Positions 44,926-53,127 of a stretch of 64,000 bases of DNA are shown here, piece after piece. The notes beneath the pieces are model-generated. The model had not been told where the DNA came from and made no database searches. It was given only the letters and a program-made list of their open reading frames with translations. Each line of letters begins with the position of its first letter. Position 1 is the first letter of the stretch. Source of the stretch: Trueperella sp. (GTDB lineage Bacteria > Actinomycetota > Actinomycetes > Actinomycetales > Actinomycetaceae). The stretch covers positions 425,960 through 489,959 of the forward strand of contig JAUNLU010000001.1 in NCBI GenBank assembly GCA_030532125.1, given 5' to 3'. Made by a program: the position numbers and the translations under genes.

Positions 44926-46122
44926 TTAAACCTCGATTTGCCCCGTCACCGCAGACGTGATCAACGCCGAACGCCGCTCCTGCAAAAGATCAATTGATTG
45001 ATTACATTTCACAATTAGCGATTCAGCTTCAATAGTTCGGTCCTTGTTCTCGCTCACAATGCAATCTTGTTTTTCTCTTGAGGGCACCAAAGACCTGAGC
45101 CGGAGAAAGACCTCGGGATAGAGTCTCAAACGTGATTCCCAAATGCCACGTGAATTCGCCTTCATTAGGCTTACATATGCTCTTGTGCGGTACAAGTAGT
45201 CGAAGAACATAGGGTTATCTTCGTTTAGTGCACGGAGCCTGTAGACGTCATAGGCTGGGCTGACGATTCCCTCATATTCAGAAACCCCGAGAGCGCCCAT
45301 CCACGCCCACATTGTATTAATTACTAGTTCGTTCTTTGCGACGAGTTTGTAACCTACCGTAGATTCAGCCTCAAACATATTCACGTTCTTCATGGAGCGC
45401 GGAGTCACTCCCGTGATGTGACTGACGGACAGCATCTCTTCTTTGCCAGTTTTGCTTCGTCCATCGACGTGCTCAAAGATGTGCCGATTTCTTCGCACGA
45501 CCCAACCGTTAGGCGGGTTACGGAAAGGATCACTGACTGCCCCGCCCCAAAAAGCATGCTCACGCCATAACTGCAGGCGAGAAGTTGTAAGCTCGATTAA
45601 CTCTCGTTGCTTGGCGATGAGGTGGTCGATCTTCGCCGTTTCCACATCCAGGTAAGTCGCTAGACGTCGTTGCTGATCGAGGGAAGGAACCGGGAGTTTA
45701 ATTCGCATCAGGTCATCAGCATTGATCGCGGGGTACGACACGCCATTGCTCCAGCGTGTAGCCTCGGCGACGAAGGGATCACTCTGTATCGCCCAGTACA
45801 AGTAGCGGGAGGTAATTTCATTCTGCTTGGGACTCAAGACGGTAAAGCCGGTTGAGAAGACCAAGTTGGCAGCATCCACTGGAACCTGTCCAACTGCCTT
45901 GAGATACGGTCGTACGGTAGACATGGCCACGTCGCCGGGGACGGCAATCCTGCGCGCACGAGAAGGGGCGTCAGCGAACGTTATTTCCGTCTCTGGAATG
46001 GAAAGGCGTCCTCGCTCGACTGATGACACATCACAGTAAAGGAACCGGAACTCAGGATCAGTACCCTGCGAGAGGGCACTGATATTCGCGCGAGCCACGC
46101 GTTTGAGTGGAGTAAGAGTCAT
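44926..46122 (-). CDS. hsdS: Type I RM specificity subunit
   Basis: The 398-residue protein has two target-recognition domains (about 1-150 and 200-350), each followed by a conserved helix: PSLDQQRRLATYLDVETAKI and, at the C-terminus, a matching helix ending LLQERRSALITSAVTGQIEV. Each domain reads one half of the bipartite target. The ATG overlaps the hsdM stop by four bases. The recognition sequence cannot be deduced. There are no inverted duplicates of hsdS nearby, so phase variation by inversion is not indicated. Confidence 0.95.
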   Translation of the reverse strand: MTLTPLKRVARANISALSQGTDPEFRFLYCDVSSVERGRLSIPETEITFADAPSRARRIAVPGDVAMSTVRPYLKAVGQVPVDAANLVFSTGFTVLSPKQNEITSRYLYWAIQSDPFVAEATRWSNGVSYPAINADDLMRIKLPVPSLDQQRRLATYLDVETAKIDHLIAKQRELIELTTSRLQLWREHAFWGGAVSDPFRNPPNGWVVRRNRHIFEHVDGRSKTGKEEMLSVSHITGVTPRSMKNVNMFEAESTVGYKLVAKNELVINTMWAWMGALGVSEYEGIVSPAYDVYRLRALNEDNPMFFDYLYRTRAYVSLMKANSRGIWESRLRLYPEVFLRLRSLVPSREKQDCIVSENKDRTIEAESLIVKCNQSIDLLQERRSALITSAVTGQIEV

Positions 46123-47900
46123 TCGGTGACCTCGCTCAGTAGCTCGAGGATTTCGCGGGTGACTTGGTGAAGTTCACTGTCGATTTCTTCGAGTGGGCGC
46201 GGAGGTTGGTAGCGATAGAAGTAGCGGCTGAAGGGAATCTCGTAGCCGATTTTGGTTTTCTTCTCGTCTACCCAGGCATCAGGCACGTAGGGTTTCATCT
46301 CGGCGTCAAAATACGTTTGGATGGTTTCTTCTCGCCCGGCATCACCCTGGGTGTTGCCGCCGTAGGTGAACGGAACTCTTTCAGTGTCGCGCAAGGACGT
46401 GTCGCGTAGTTGCTTGCCACGAGAATTTGTGAGGATCTGTCCGTCCTCATCGCGCTGGGGACGTTCAACGGTGATCTGCCAGTAGCCAAACTCCTCGATG
46501 GAGAGAATTTTGCAGTGCTCAGTATCGACGTAGTCGTCGTACAGTCTCACGATTGTGGCGCGGTTTTCTTCAGTCAATTCCCGGCCTTTATCACCGAGCT
46601 TTTTGCGCATCTTGGAGTAGAACTCGGTGCCGTCGATCAGCTGGACTTTCCCTTGGCGTTCTTCTGGTTTGTTGTTGTCGATGATCCAAATGTAAGTGGC
46701 GATACCGGTGTTGTAGAACATGTCGGTAGGTAGCGCCACAATCGCGTCCACGAGGTCGTGTTCGAGCAGCCATTTGCGAATATTTGATGGACCCGACTCC
46801 GCAGCACCATTGAACAGCGGTGAGCCGTTCATGACGATGCCGCCCCGACCACCGCCTTTAACTTTTGGTCGGAGTTTGCTCACCACGTGTTGAAGGAAAA
46901 GCATTTGCCCATCGCTAACTGCGGGTACGTTCTGCTTGGGCTTAGCCCCACCGGCATAGAAACGGGACGAATTTCCGAGCTCTTTGAGTTCCTCCATTAC
47001 AGCCGTTTGGCTGGCTTTCCAATCATCGCCATAGGGTGGGTTCGACATACAGTAGTCAAAGGTTTGTCCAGCAAACTTGTCGTCGGCAAGTGTGTCGCCA
47101 AGCTGAATATTTGATGGGTCGTAGCCCTTAATCAGAAGGTCGGATTTGCACACTGCATACGACTGGTCGTTGATTTCTTGACCGTAGAGTCGTAGCTGTG
47201 CTTGAGGGTTGAGACCGGGCTTGTCACTGCTGCCGATGAGGTGTTCTTCCGCAATGGAAAGCATTCCTCCTGTGCCAGCCGTGGGATCATAGATTGACCG
47301 GATAGTGCCTGGGGTGCTCAGGGCTTCGTCATCGCCAGCAAAAACGAGGTCCACTAGGAGTCGGATGGCATCACGCGGGGTGAAGTGTTCACCTGGCGCC
47401 TCGTTGGAAGACTCGTTGAACGTGCGGATGAGGTATTCGTAGAGGTCGCCCATTTCGGCGTTCGTTACTGTCTTGGGGTGTAGATCGATGTTGGAGAAGC
47501 GTTCTACCACTATGTAGAGGATGTTCTTCTCAGCCATGGTGGCGATCTCGTCAGCGAGCTTGAAGCGTTCGAAAACGTCCATGTTGTCGGAGAAGCCGTT
47601 AACGTATTGCTTCAGGTTCGCTTCGATCCCCTTGGGATCTCCGAGTAGAGTTTTGAGCGTCCAGGCGCTGGTGTTGTAGAACTGTAGGCCGGTGGCACGC
47701 TGCACCTGTGCGGACAGGAGTTCAGGATTTTGGCCAAAGCGGTCGACCAATGGCTCGATGGTGGTCCGGTGCTCTTCAAGGACGCAGTCAAGACGGCGCA
47801 GAATTGTCATGGGCAGGATGACATTGCCGTACTGGCTTGCCTTATATGGGCCTCGCAAAATGTCGGCGGTGCCCCAGATAAAAGATCCCAGTTGGCTCAT
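46119..47900 (-). CDS. hsdM: Type I RM methyltransferase, M subunit
   Basis: The 593-residue N6-adenine methyltransferase has an N-terminal HsdM helical domain (GTADILRGPYKASQYGNVIL), SAM motif I YDPTAGTGGML at about residue 205 and the catalytic motif MSNPPYGDDWK at about 290. The C-terminal helices pack on HsdS (IDSELHQVTREILELLSEV). Its start overlaps the upstream regulator by four bases. Length is above the E. coli HsdM (529), but typical for this clade. Confidence 0.96.
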   Translation of the reverse strand: MSQLGSFIWGTADILRGPYKASQYGNVILPMTILRRLDCVLEEHRTTIEPLVDRFGQNPELLSAQVQRATGLQFYNTSAWTLKTLLGDPKGIEANLKQYVNGFSDNMDVFERFKLADEIATMAEKNILYIVVERFSNIDLHPKTVTNAEMGDLYEYLIRTFNESSNEAPGEHFTPRDAIRLLVDLVFAGDDEALSTPGTIRSIYDPTAGTGGMLSIAEEHLIGSSDKPGLNPQAQLRLYGQEINDQSYAVCKSDLLIKGYDPSNIQLGDTLADDKFAGQTFDYCMSNPPYGDDWKASQTAVMEELKELGNSSRFYAGGAKPKQNVPAVSDGQMLFLQHVVSKLRPKVKGGGRGGIVMNGSPLFNGAAESGPSNIRKWLLEHDLVDAIVALPTDMFYNTGIATYIWIIDNNKPEERQGKVQLIDGTEFYSKMRKKLGDKGRELTEENRATIVRLYDDYVDTEHCKILSIEEFGYWQITVERPQRDEDGQILTNSRGKQLRDTSLRDTERVPFTYGGNTQGDAGREETIQTYFDAEMKPYVPDAWVDEKKTKIGYEIPFSRYFYRYQPPRPLEEIDSELHQVTREILELLSEVTE

Positions 47901-48103
47901 TTGGTTTGTACTTTCGATTCATTAGTAGGAACAACTTCGACGATGTCGCCGATTTGGCAGTTGAGGACCTGGCAAATGCGCAGGAGCGCATAGGTTGTGA
48001 CGTTCTCTCCATTGTTGAGCCTTGCCATCGAGGTAGATGAAAGCTGGGTTTTCTCACGCAAGTCTTGTTTGAGCTTGTCCTTACATACCAGCAGCTTCCA
48101 CAA
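47897..48103 (-). CDS. XRE/Cro-type HTH regulator of the RM operon
   Basis: A small helix-turn-helix protein (TQLSSTSMARLNNGENVTTY, then ALLRICQVLNCQIGDIVEVV) of the group that precedes type I RM genes and other accessory operons. Its stop overlaps the hsdM start by four bases, so it leads the operon and probably controls it. Start problem: relatives begin with a conserved SYKPLWKLL. Here SYKPL lies upstream of the first usable start (TTG at 48103), and the in-frame codons back to the TGA at 48145 contain no ATG, GTG or TTG. The gene may use a rare start (ATC at 48142), have a frameshift near its 5' end, or be damaged. Confidence 0.82.
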   Translation of the reverse strand: MWKLLVCKDKLKQDLREKTQLSSTSMARLNNGENVTTYALLRICQVLNCQIGDIVEVVPTNESKVQTK

Positions 48104-48145
48104 GGGCTTGTAGGAGGCTCTGACCTGGAGGTCGAACTCGATTCA

Positions 48146-48439
48146 TTTACTAACTGCCGCTAGCCTTCCTCTCCTTTTTGCTCCACGAACAGCCAAACAG
48201 TCCTCTGCCGGGTCGGGATGTTGCAGTTCGCTGCTGGCTGGATGAGCACCCTTTGCCGGGCGCGCGCAAAAGTCGCAAAGCACAACTGGCTCATCAAAAC
48301 CTCCCCCGGGAAAAGAGCACCAAAACAGCACCATGAGTTGGGCAACAATGTCCACTCACCCGATTTTCAGTCGCAGAGTACCTCGAAGAATCCTTCTAGG
48401 TGGCTGCGGAGAACAGTCTCCAGTCTACGCGATAGTGGA
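48146..48439. other. Gap between RM operon and tRNA-Gly, no clear gene
   Basis: About 290 bases with mixed composition and no frame with family resemblance or a good ribosome site. It must hold the promoter of the RM operon. It may also contain island-boundary remnants. I found no convincing copy of the tRNA 3' end here. Confidence 0.45.
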
Positions 48440-48509
48440 GCGGGTGACGGGAGTCGAACCCGCCTTTACAGCTTGGGAAGCTGTCGTTCTACCGATGAAC
48501 TACACCCGC
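48440..48509 (-). tRNA. tRNA-Gly (anticodon TCC)
   Basis: The 70-base cloverleaf has acceptor GCGGGTG/CACCCGC, D-arm GTTC...GAAC, anticodon stem ACAGC/GCTGT around TTCCCAA, and T-arm with TTCGACT. CCA is not encoded. It is transcribed leftwards, so its 3' end faces the type I RM operon. Confidence 0.96.
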
Positions 48510-48547
48510 AGTTGGCGGCGCCGGTTTTGCGCCGGGCGCTTGCACTT

Positions 48548-48579
48548 CTTGACGCTCGCAGCGGCGCCGCTACGTCAAG
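48548..48579. repeat. Nested inverted repeat upstream of tRNA-Gly
   Basis: CTTGACG (48548-48554) and CGTCAAG (48573-48579) enclose the perfect palindrome AGCGGCGCCGCT (48560-48571). It lies 40-70 bases before the tRNA start on the tRNA strand. It could be an operator, a cruciform or part of the promoter (TTGACG occurs on both strands). Confidence 0.6.
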
Positions 48580-48611
48580 ACACCCAAAGTTTACGCGGTG
48601 TTCTGCAAAAT

Positions 48612-48700
48612 CGCCACTTGCCCACCGGCAATGTGTTGCAACTGCACTTGCCCGCCCGCAATATGCCACAACCGCCACTTGCCTGCCCGCAATATGCCAG
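48612..48700. repeat. Three imperfect 30/31-bp tandem repeats before dcd
   Basis: CACTTGCC begins units at 48615, 48645 and 48676, each followed by a (C/T)(A/G)CC(G/C)GCAAT-type stretch and, in the last two, AATATGCCA. The array ends about 10 bases before the dcd start. There are no spacers, so it is not CRISPR. Confidence 0.8.
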
Positions 48701-48709
48701 AATTTAGGC

Positions 48710-49342
48710 GTGCTACTTTCAGATCGAGATATCCGTAAATCCGTCTCCACCGGGAGAATAACCCTGGAACCTTGGGATCCGGCGATGATTCAGCCGTCGT
48801 CTATTGACGTTCACCTGGATCGCTTCTTCCGCCTGTTCGATAACCACAAGTATTCAACGGTGGACCCATCGCAGGACCAGTCTGACCTCACTCGGCTGGT
48901 GGAAGTCCCGGCAGACGGCAGTTTTGTGCTGCACCCCGGCGAATTTGTGCTGGGCTCCACCTATGAGCGGGTAACTTTGGGGGACGACGTCGCCGCCCGC
49001 CTAGAAGGGAAATCCTCCCTGGGGCGCTTAGGCTTGCTCACCCACTCGACGGCGGGCTTCATCGATCCGGGCTTTTCCGGGCACGTCACCTTGGAACTCT
49101 CCAACACTTCGACGCTGCCGATCCGGCTACTTCCGGGCATGAAAGTAGGCCAGCTCTGCTTCTTTGAACTGTCCTCATGTGCAGAACGCCCCTACGGCAA
49201 AGGTGCAGACGGTTCCCGCTACCAAGGGCAACGCGGCCCCACCGCCTCCCGCTCCCATCTGAACTTCCACCGCATCGACGTCTCCCGCGATCTGGGAAAT
49301 CTAGAAACTCCAGACGCCCCGGATACCCCAGAGAACAGGTAA
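48710..49342 (+). CDS. dcd: dCTP deaminase, probably dUMP-forming
   Basis: The 210-residue enzyme deaminates dCTP; the mycobacterial close relative also splits the dUTP product to dUMP. Motifs are the N-terminus [63 protein letters not shown] and the tail [15 protein letters not shown] at 48710 aligns with the M. tuberculosis start (MLLSDRD). The open frame continues about 490 bases further upstream, but that part crosses the tRNA and is non-coding. No ribosome site precedes GTG, so the mRNA may be leaderless. The C-terminal tail is about 20 residues longer than in mycobacteria. Confidence 0.95.
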   Translation: MLLSDRDIRKSVSTGRITLEPWDPAMIQPSSIDVHLDRFFRLFDNHKYSTVDPSQDQSDLTRLVEVPADGSFVLHPGEFVLGSTYERVTLGDDVAARLEGKSSLGRLGLLTHSTAGFIDPGFSGHVTLELSNTSTLPIRLLPGMKVGQLCFFELSSCAERPYGKGADGSRYQGQRGPTASRSHLNFHRIDVSRDLGNLETPDAPDTPENR

Positions 49343-49345
49343 CCT

Positions 49346-52300
49346 ATGCTGTTTTTGCTGGCGGCGTTTGCCTGTGGAGCCATCATTGCTCCGCTGCTGC
49401 TGCGCTACGGCAGATTCGGCTACCTAATCCTCTCCGTCATCCCCGCCGCTGCTTTCCTGGTAATTGCCGTAACAGGCCGCAGCGTGCTGCACGGAATCGT
49501 GGCAGCAGAAAACTGGGCCTGGGTGCCGCAGCTCGGCTTGCAGCTAACTTTCCGGCTCGACCATCTCTCCTGGGTGATGGCGTTAATCGTCACCGGCATC
49601 GGCACGCTAGTGCTGATCTACTGCACTAGATACTTCTCCGCCACCGCCGCCGGGATGGGCCGATTCGCCGGCGTCTTCCTAGGTTTCGCCGGTGCCATGC
49701 TCGGCCTAGTCACTACGGACAACACCCTCGCGCTATACCTATTCTGGGAACTGACCACCGTTTTCTCATTCCTGCTCATCGGCCATTATTACGACAAACC
49801 TGCTTCGCGCCGTGCCGCCATGCAGGCAATAATCGTGACGACGGCGGGCGGGCTGGCCATGCTGGCGGGCATAGTACTTTTCGGGGAAATGCCGGGCGGT
49901 TCGTACCGGATTTCGGAGCTGGTGGCAGCGGCGCAAGATGGCACCCTGGGGGTGGCGCCGATAACGGCCGAGTCGGCTTCCGGCACGCTGATCTCGTTTG
50001 CGGTAGTGCTGATCTTGTGGGGCGCGATTTCCAAATCGGCGCTTATACCGTTTCATTTCTGGCTACCGTCCGCGATGGCTGCCCCCACCCCGGTATCGGC
50101 GTACCTCCACGCGGCCGCAATGGTGAAAGCCGGGGTCTACCTGGTGGCGCGGCTGGCACCCGGATTCTCTAACCTCCCGGCATGGCGGTGGATAATTTTG
50201 CTGGCCGGCGCTGGCACTCTGCTGATCGGCGGCTTCCGCGCCCTCAAACAATACGATCTGAAACTGGTGCTGGCATTCGGCACCGTATCGCAACTCGGGC
50301 TAATCACCCTGATGGTGGGATACGGTACCCCCGCGCTGCTGCTCGCCGGGTTGGGCATGTTAGTAGGGCACGCCCTGTTCAAAGCCACCCTGTTCCTCGC
50401 CGTCGGGCAAATCGACTGGTCCACCGGCACCCGCGACCTGCGTGAACTCAGTGGGCTATGGCGGGCCATGCCCATAACCGCGGTAGCCAGTGCTCTGGCC
50501 GGCGCCTCTATGATGGGGCTGCCGTTCTTCGCTGGCTTCGTCGCCAAAGAAGCCGCCCTGCACGCACTAATTGGCGGCACCGCCCGCGACACTCTCACCT
50601 GGATCCTTATCGCCGTCGGCTCCGCCCTAACAGTGGGGTACACCCTGCGATTCTGGTGGGGTGCGTTCTGGGCGAAACCCGGAGTGGCGCCGCTGCCGGT
50701 GAAACACCGCTCCTGGCTGATGGTGCTCCCAGTAGCAGTGCTATCCCTAGGTGGGCCAATCTTCGGCGTCTTCCCGCGCGGGCTAGAGCGGGCGCTCTCC
50801 CCACACGCCAACCAAATCCCGGGCGACGCTGGGCACCTGGTAGCTTGGGCCGGTTTTGGACCAGCGTTCTACGTCACCTGCCTAGTGCTAGTTGCCGGGG
50901 GCGTCATCTTTGCGTTGCGCGGCCCATTCGAGCAGCTAACTAGCCGCTACAAGTTCCCATTTGCCGCCGAATCGGGATACCAGCGCATAATAGCCGGGCT
51001 CAGTTCCCTCTCCGGCACGACCACCAGTTTGACGCAGCGCGGCTCCCTCCCCGCCTACCTCGCCACCATATTCGTATTCACGCTTGGCACCGTATTGTTG
51101 GCGCTGTCCCTCGGTGGGCTCGGGGTGCCAGTGGAAATGCGCTGGGCCGATACCCCGCCCCAAGCCTTTGTAGTGGTAGTTACTATCGCTGCAGCTTTGT
51201 TAGCCGCCCGAACGCGCCACCGCCTGAAAGCCGTGCTGTTGATGGGAGTGTCTGGCTACGGCGTCGCTTTTATTTATGAGCTCTACGGGGCGCCAGACCT
51301 GGCACTCACCCAGGCGCTCGCGGAAACGATGACCTTAGTGGTGTTCCTCCTGGTGCTGCGCCGGCTGCCCACGTATTTCTCTAGGCGTCCGCTGCGATTT
51401 GCCCGCGGCTGGCGCATCTTCGTGGCCGCTATGGTGGGCACGGCTGCCGCGCTACTAGCAGTGTTGGCAGCTGCCGCGCGCGAGGCCGAGCCGATCGCCA
51501 CCAAATTCCATGACGAAGCCTATGCCTACGGTTACGGGAAAAACATCGTCAATGTGACCCTGGTGGATATCCGCGCCTGGGACACTTTCGGCGAAATATC
51601 GGTGCTGGTGGCATGCGCTATCGGGGTATCCTCGCTGCTGTTTATCCGCGACCGGGGCGGGCGCATCGACCGCTTCCGCAATATCGCCAATCTCCAGACC
51701 ACAATCTCCGGCAAAATGCTGCATATTGCCCCAGAACGCCACGGTTCGCACTGGCGTGGCACTGCTTCGAGCCGCAATATCGCCGCTGCCGCCTTGGCGC
51801 CCGGGCGCAACCGCACCTGGCTGACCGGCACCGAAAATATCTCCTTCCACCGCCGCTCAGTGATCTTAGAAGTAGGCACCCGGGTAGTTTTCCACTCCAT
51901 CTTGGTGGTCTCGGTGTTCTTCCTGTTCTCCGGGCACAACCAGCCTGGTGGCGGCTTTGCCGGGGGGCTATTGGCTGGCATCGCGCTAGTGCTGCGCTAT
52001 CTGGCGGGTGGGCGCTACGAACTGGGTGCTGCTATTCCGCTGCACCCGGGGCACTTGATGGGGGCCGGGCTGAGCATTGCCGGGCTGTCCGCCATCGTTC
52101 CCATTGCCGCCGGGGGCACCATCTTGCAGACCGCAAAAATTGATCTAGTGCTGCCGGTTTTCGGCGAAGTACACCTGGCCACCGCCGTCTTCTTCGACAT
52201 TGGAGTGTACCTAGTAGTAATCGGCTTAATTCTGGATATTTTGCGTTCCTTGGGTGCTGAAATTGACCGGCACGGGGAACTCGAGGGGATAGACGACGTA

Positions 52301-52573
52301 GACGCCAACTTCATCTTGGCGCCGGCACTCGATGCGCGGCTGGAAGACCACGACGCCCAGCACCTGGCGCACTATTACATGGCGCCACACGCTAGCGAGC
52401 CTGAACTGAGCGAAAGTGAGCCCGAACAACTAAGCGAAAGTGAGCCCGAACAACTGAGCGAAGTGGATCAGTTTGTGCAGCGCCTGGCCGCTCTCGGTAT
52501 TGAATCAGTGGCAATCGACCCTGCCACCACCAGCCAAATGGTGCCGAATGACCAAGCGGGAGGGGATGAATAA
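49346..52573 (+). CDS. mrpA: Mrp cation/proton antiporter subunit A fused to MrpB
   Basis: The 1075-residue membrane protein starts with the NuoL-like proton channel part: RLDHLSWVMALIVTGIGTLV, the TM5 glutamate in LYLFWELTTVFSFLLIGHYY, the TM7 lysine in WGAISKSALIPFHFWLP and AAPTPVSAYLHAAAMVKAG. The MrpA C-terminal region follows (LTQALAETMTLVVFLLVLRR), then from about residue 840 an MrpB domain (RSVILEVGTRVVFHSILVVS, HNQPGGGFAGGL). A hydrophilic tail with repeated SESEPEQL ends the protein. The complex exchanges Na+ (or other cations) for H+ and serves pH, salt and cholate tolerance. It starts three bases after dcd. Confidence 0.95.
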   Translation: MLFLLAAFACGAIIAPLLLRYGRFGYLILSVIPAAAFLVIAVTGRSVLHGIVAAENWAWVPQLGLQLTFRLDHLSWVMALIVTGIGTLVLIYCTRYFSATAAGMGRFAGVFLGFAGAMLGLVTTDNTLALYLFWELTTVFSFLLIGHYYDKPASRRAAMQAIIVTTAGGLAMLAGIVLFGEMPGGSYRISELVAAAQDGTLGVAPITAESASGTLISFAVVLILWGAISKSALIPFHFWLPSAMAAPTPVSAYLHAAAMVKAGVYLVARLAPGFSNLPAWRWIILLAGAGTLLIGGFRALKQYDLKLVLAFGTVSQLGLITLMVGYGTPALLLAGLGMLVGHALFKATLFLAVGQIDWSTGTRDLRELSGLWRAMPITAVASALAGASMMGLPFFAGFVAKEAALHALIGGTARDTLTWILIAVGSALTVGYTLRFWWGAFWAKPGVAPLPVKHRSWLMVLPVAVLSLGGPIFGVFPRGLERALSPHANQIPGDAGHLVAWAGFGPAFYVTCLVLVAGGVIFALRGPFEQLTSRYKFPFAAESGYQRIIAGLSSLSGTTTSLTQRGSLPAYLATIFVFTLGTVLLALSLGGLGVPVEMRWADTPPQAFVVVVTIAAALLAARTRHRLKAVLLMGVSGYGVAFIYELYGAPDLALTQALAETMTLVVFLLVLRRLPTYFSRRPLRFARGWRIFVAAMVGTAAALLAVLAAAAREAEPIATKFHDEAYAYGYGKNIVNVTLVDIRAWDTFGEISVLVACAIGVSSLLFIRDRGGRIDRFRNIANLQTTISGKMLHIAPERHGSHWRGTASSRNIAAAALAPGRNRTWLTGTENISFHRRSVILEVGTRVVFHSILVVSVFFLFSGHNQPGGGFAGGLLAGIALVLRYLAGGRYELGAAIPLHPGHLMGAGLSIAGLSAIVPIAAGGTILQTAKIDLVLPVFGEVHLATAVFFDIGVYLVVIGLILDILRSLGAEIDRHGELEGIDDVDANFILAPALDARLEDHDAQHLAHYYMAPHASEPELSESEPEQLSESEPEQLSEVDQFVQRLAALGIESVAIDPATTSQMVPNDQAGGDE
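52406..52462. repeat. 24-bp in-frame tandem repeat in the mrpA tail
   Basis: Units at 52406-52429 and 52430-52453 differ at one base, and a third unit begins at 52454. They encode LSESEPEQ repeated, in a hydrophilic C-terminal tail. Confidence 0.92.
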
Positions 52574-53127
52574 TGGCTTCCTCGATAGCGCTCGTTTTAC
52601 TGTGTGGCGTACTAATCGCCGTCGGCGTCTACCTCATGTTGGAGCGCTCGCTCTCGCGCATCATCCTGGGTTTGGCGGCGCTCACCAACGGAGTCAATAT
52701 CATGTTCCTGATTGCGGGCGGGCCGTCCGGAGAACCGCCGCTGGTGGGGGAAGCGGAAAAAGAAGCAATGGCGGACCCGCTGGTGCAAGCCATGATGCTG
52801 ACCGCGATCGTGATCTCGTTGGGCGCCACCGCGTTTTTGCTGGCAGTGGGCTACCGTTCCTGGCAGTTAAACGGCAATGACGAAGTGCAAGACGATCTCG
52901 AAGACAAGCGGGTAGCGCGCCGGGCGATCACTGCGCGCGAGGATCTGCCTTCCACGCCAGAGCTAGACGCCGCTGCTATGCACGACGAAACCGAAGGCCA
53001 CTACGAAGACGACGAACTCACCGCCACCAAGCAGCAGCCGCAGTCAGAGCCGGCCCAGTCAGAGCCAGCACAATCACCGCCGCCGGGCCAACAGCCTCGC
53101 CAGCAGCCGGAAGGGGGCGCGCAATGA
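52573..53127 (+). CDS. mrpC: Mrp antiporter subunit C
   Basis: The 184-residue NuoK-like subunit has three TM helices (IALVLLCGVLIAVGVYLMLE, IILGLAALTNGVNIMFLIAG, MLTAIVISLGATAFLLAVGY) and the MrpC motif ADPLVQAMMLTAIVI. Its TAATG start shares one base with the mrpA stop. Unlike the usual short form (about 115-140), it has a long acidic tail ending in QSEPAQSEPAQ-type repeats. Confidence 0.94.
   Translation: MASSIALVLLCGVLIAVGVYLMLERSLSRIILGLAALTNGVNIMFLIAGGPSGEPPLVGEAEKEAMADPLVQAMMLTAIVISLGATAFLLAVGYRSWQLNGNDEVQDDLEDKRVARRAITAREDLPSTPELDAAAMHDETEGHYEDDELTATKQQPQSEPAQSEPAQSPPPGQQPRQQPEGGAQ
53041..53070. repeat. Two 15-bp in-frame repeats in the mrpC tail
   Basis: CAGTCAGAGCC-containing units at 53041-53055 and 53056-53070 encode QSEPA twice. 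Confidence 0.8.

Noticed and set aside
48125..48145. Copy of the tRNA-Gly 3' end as an attachment site
   Set aside because: Only about seven bases (GTCGAAC) match, which chance can explain.
48143..48355. Minus-strand frame of 70 codons upstream of the RM regulator
   Set aside because: No ribosome site, no family and an unusual composition; it is treated as non-coding.
48612..48700. CRISPR array
   Set aside because: The units are tandem without spacers, imperfect, and no cas genes are present.
48218..48709. Upstream extension of the dcd frame
   Set aside because: It runs through the tRNA-Gly gene and a repeat array, and the known Dcd N-terminus begins at 48710.
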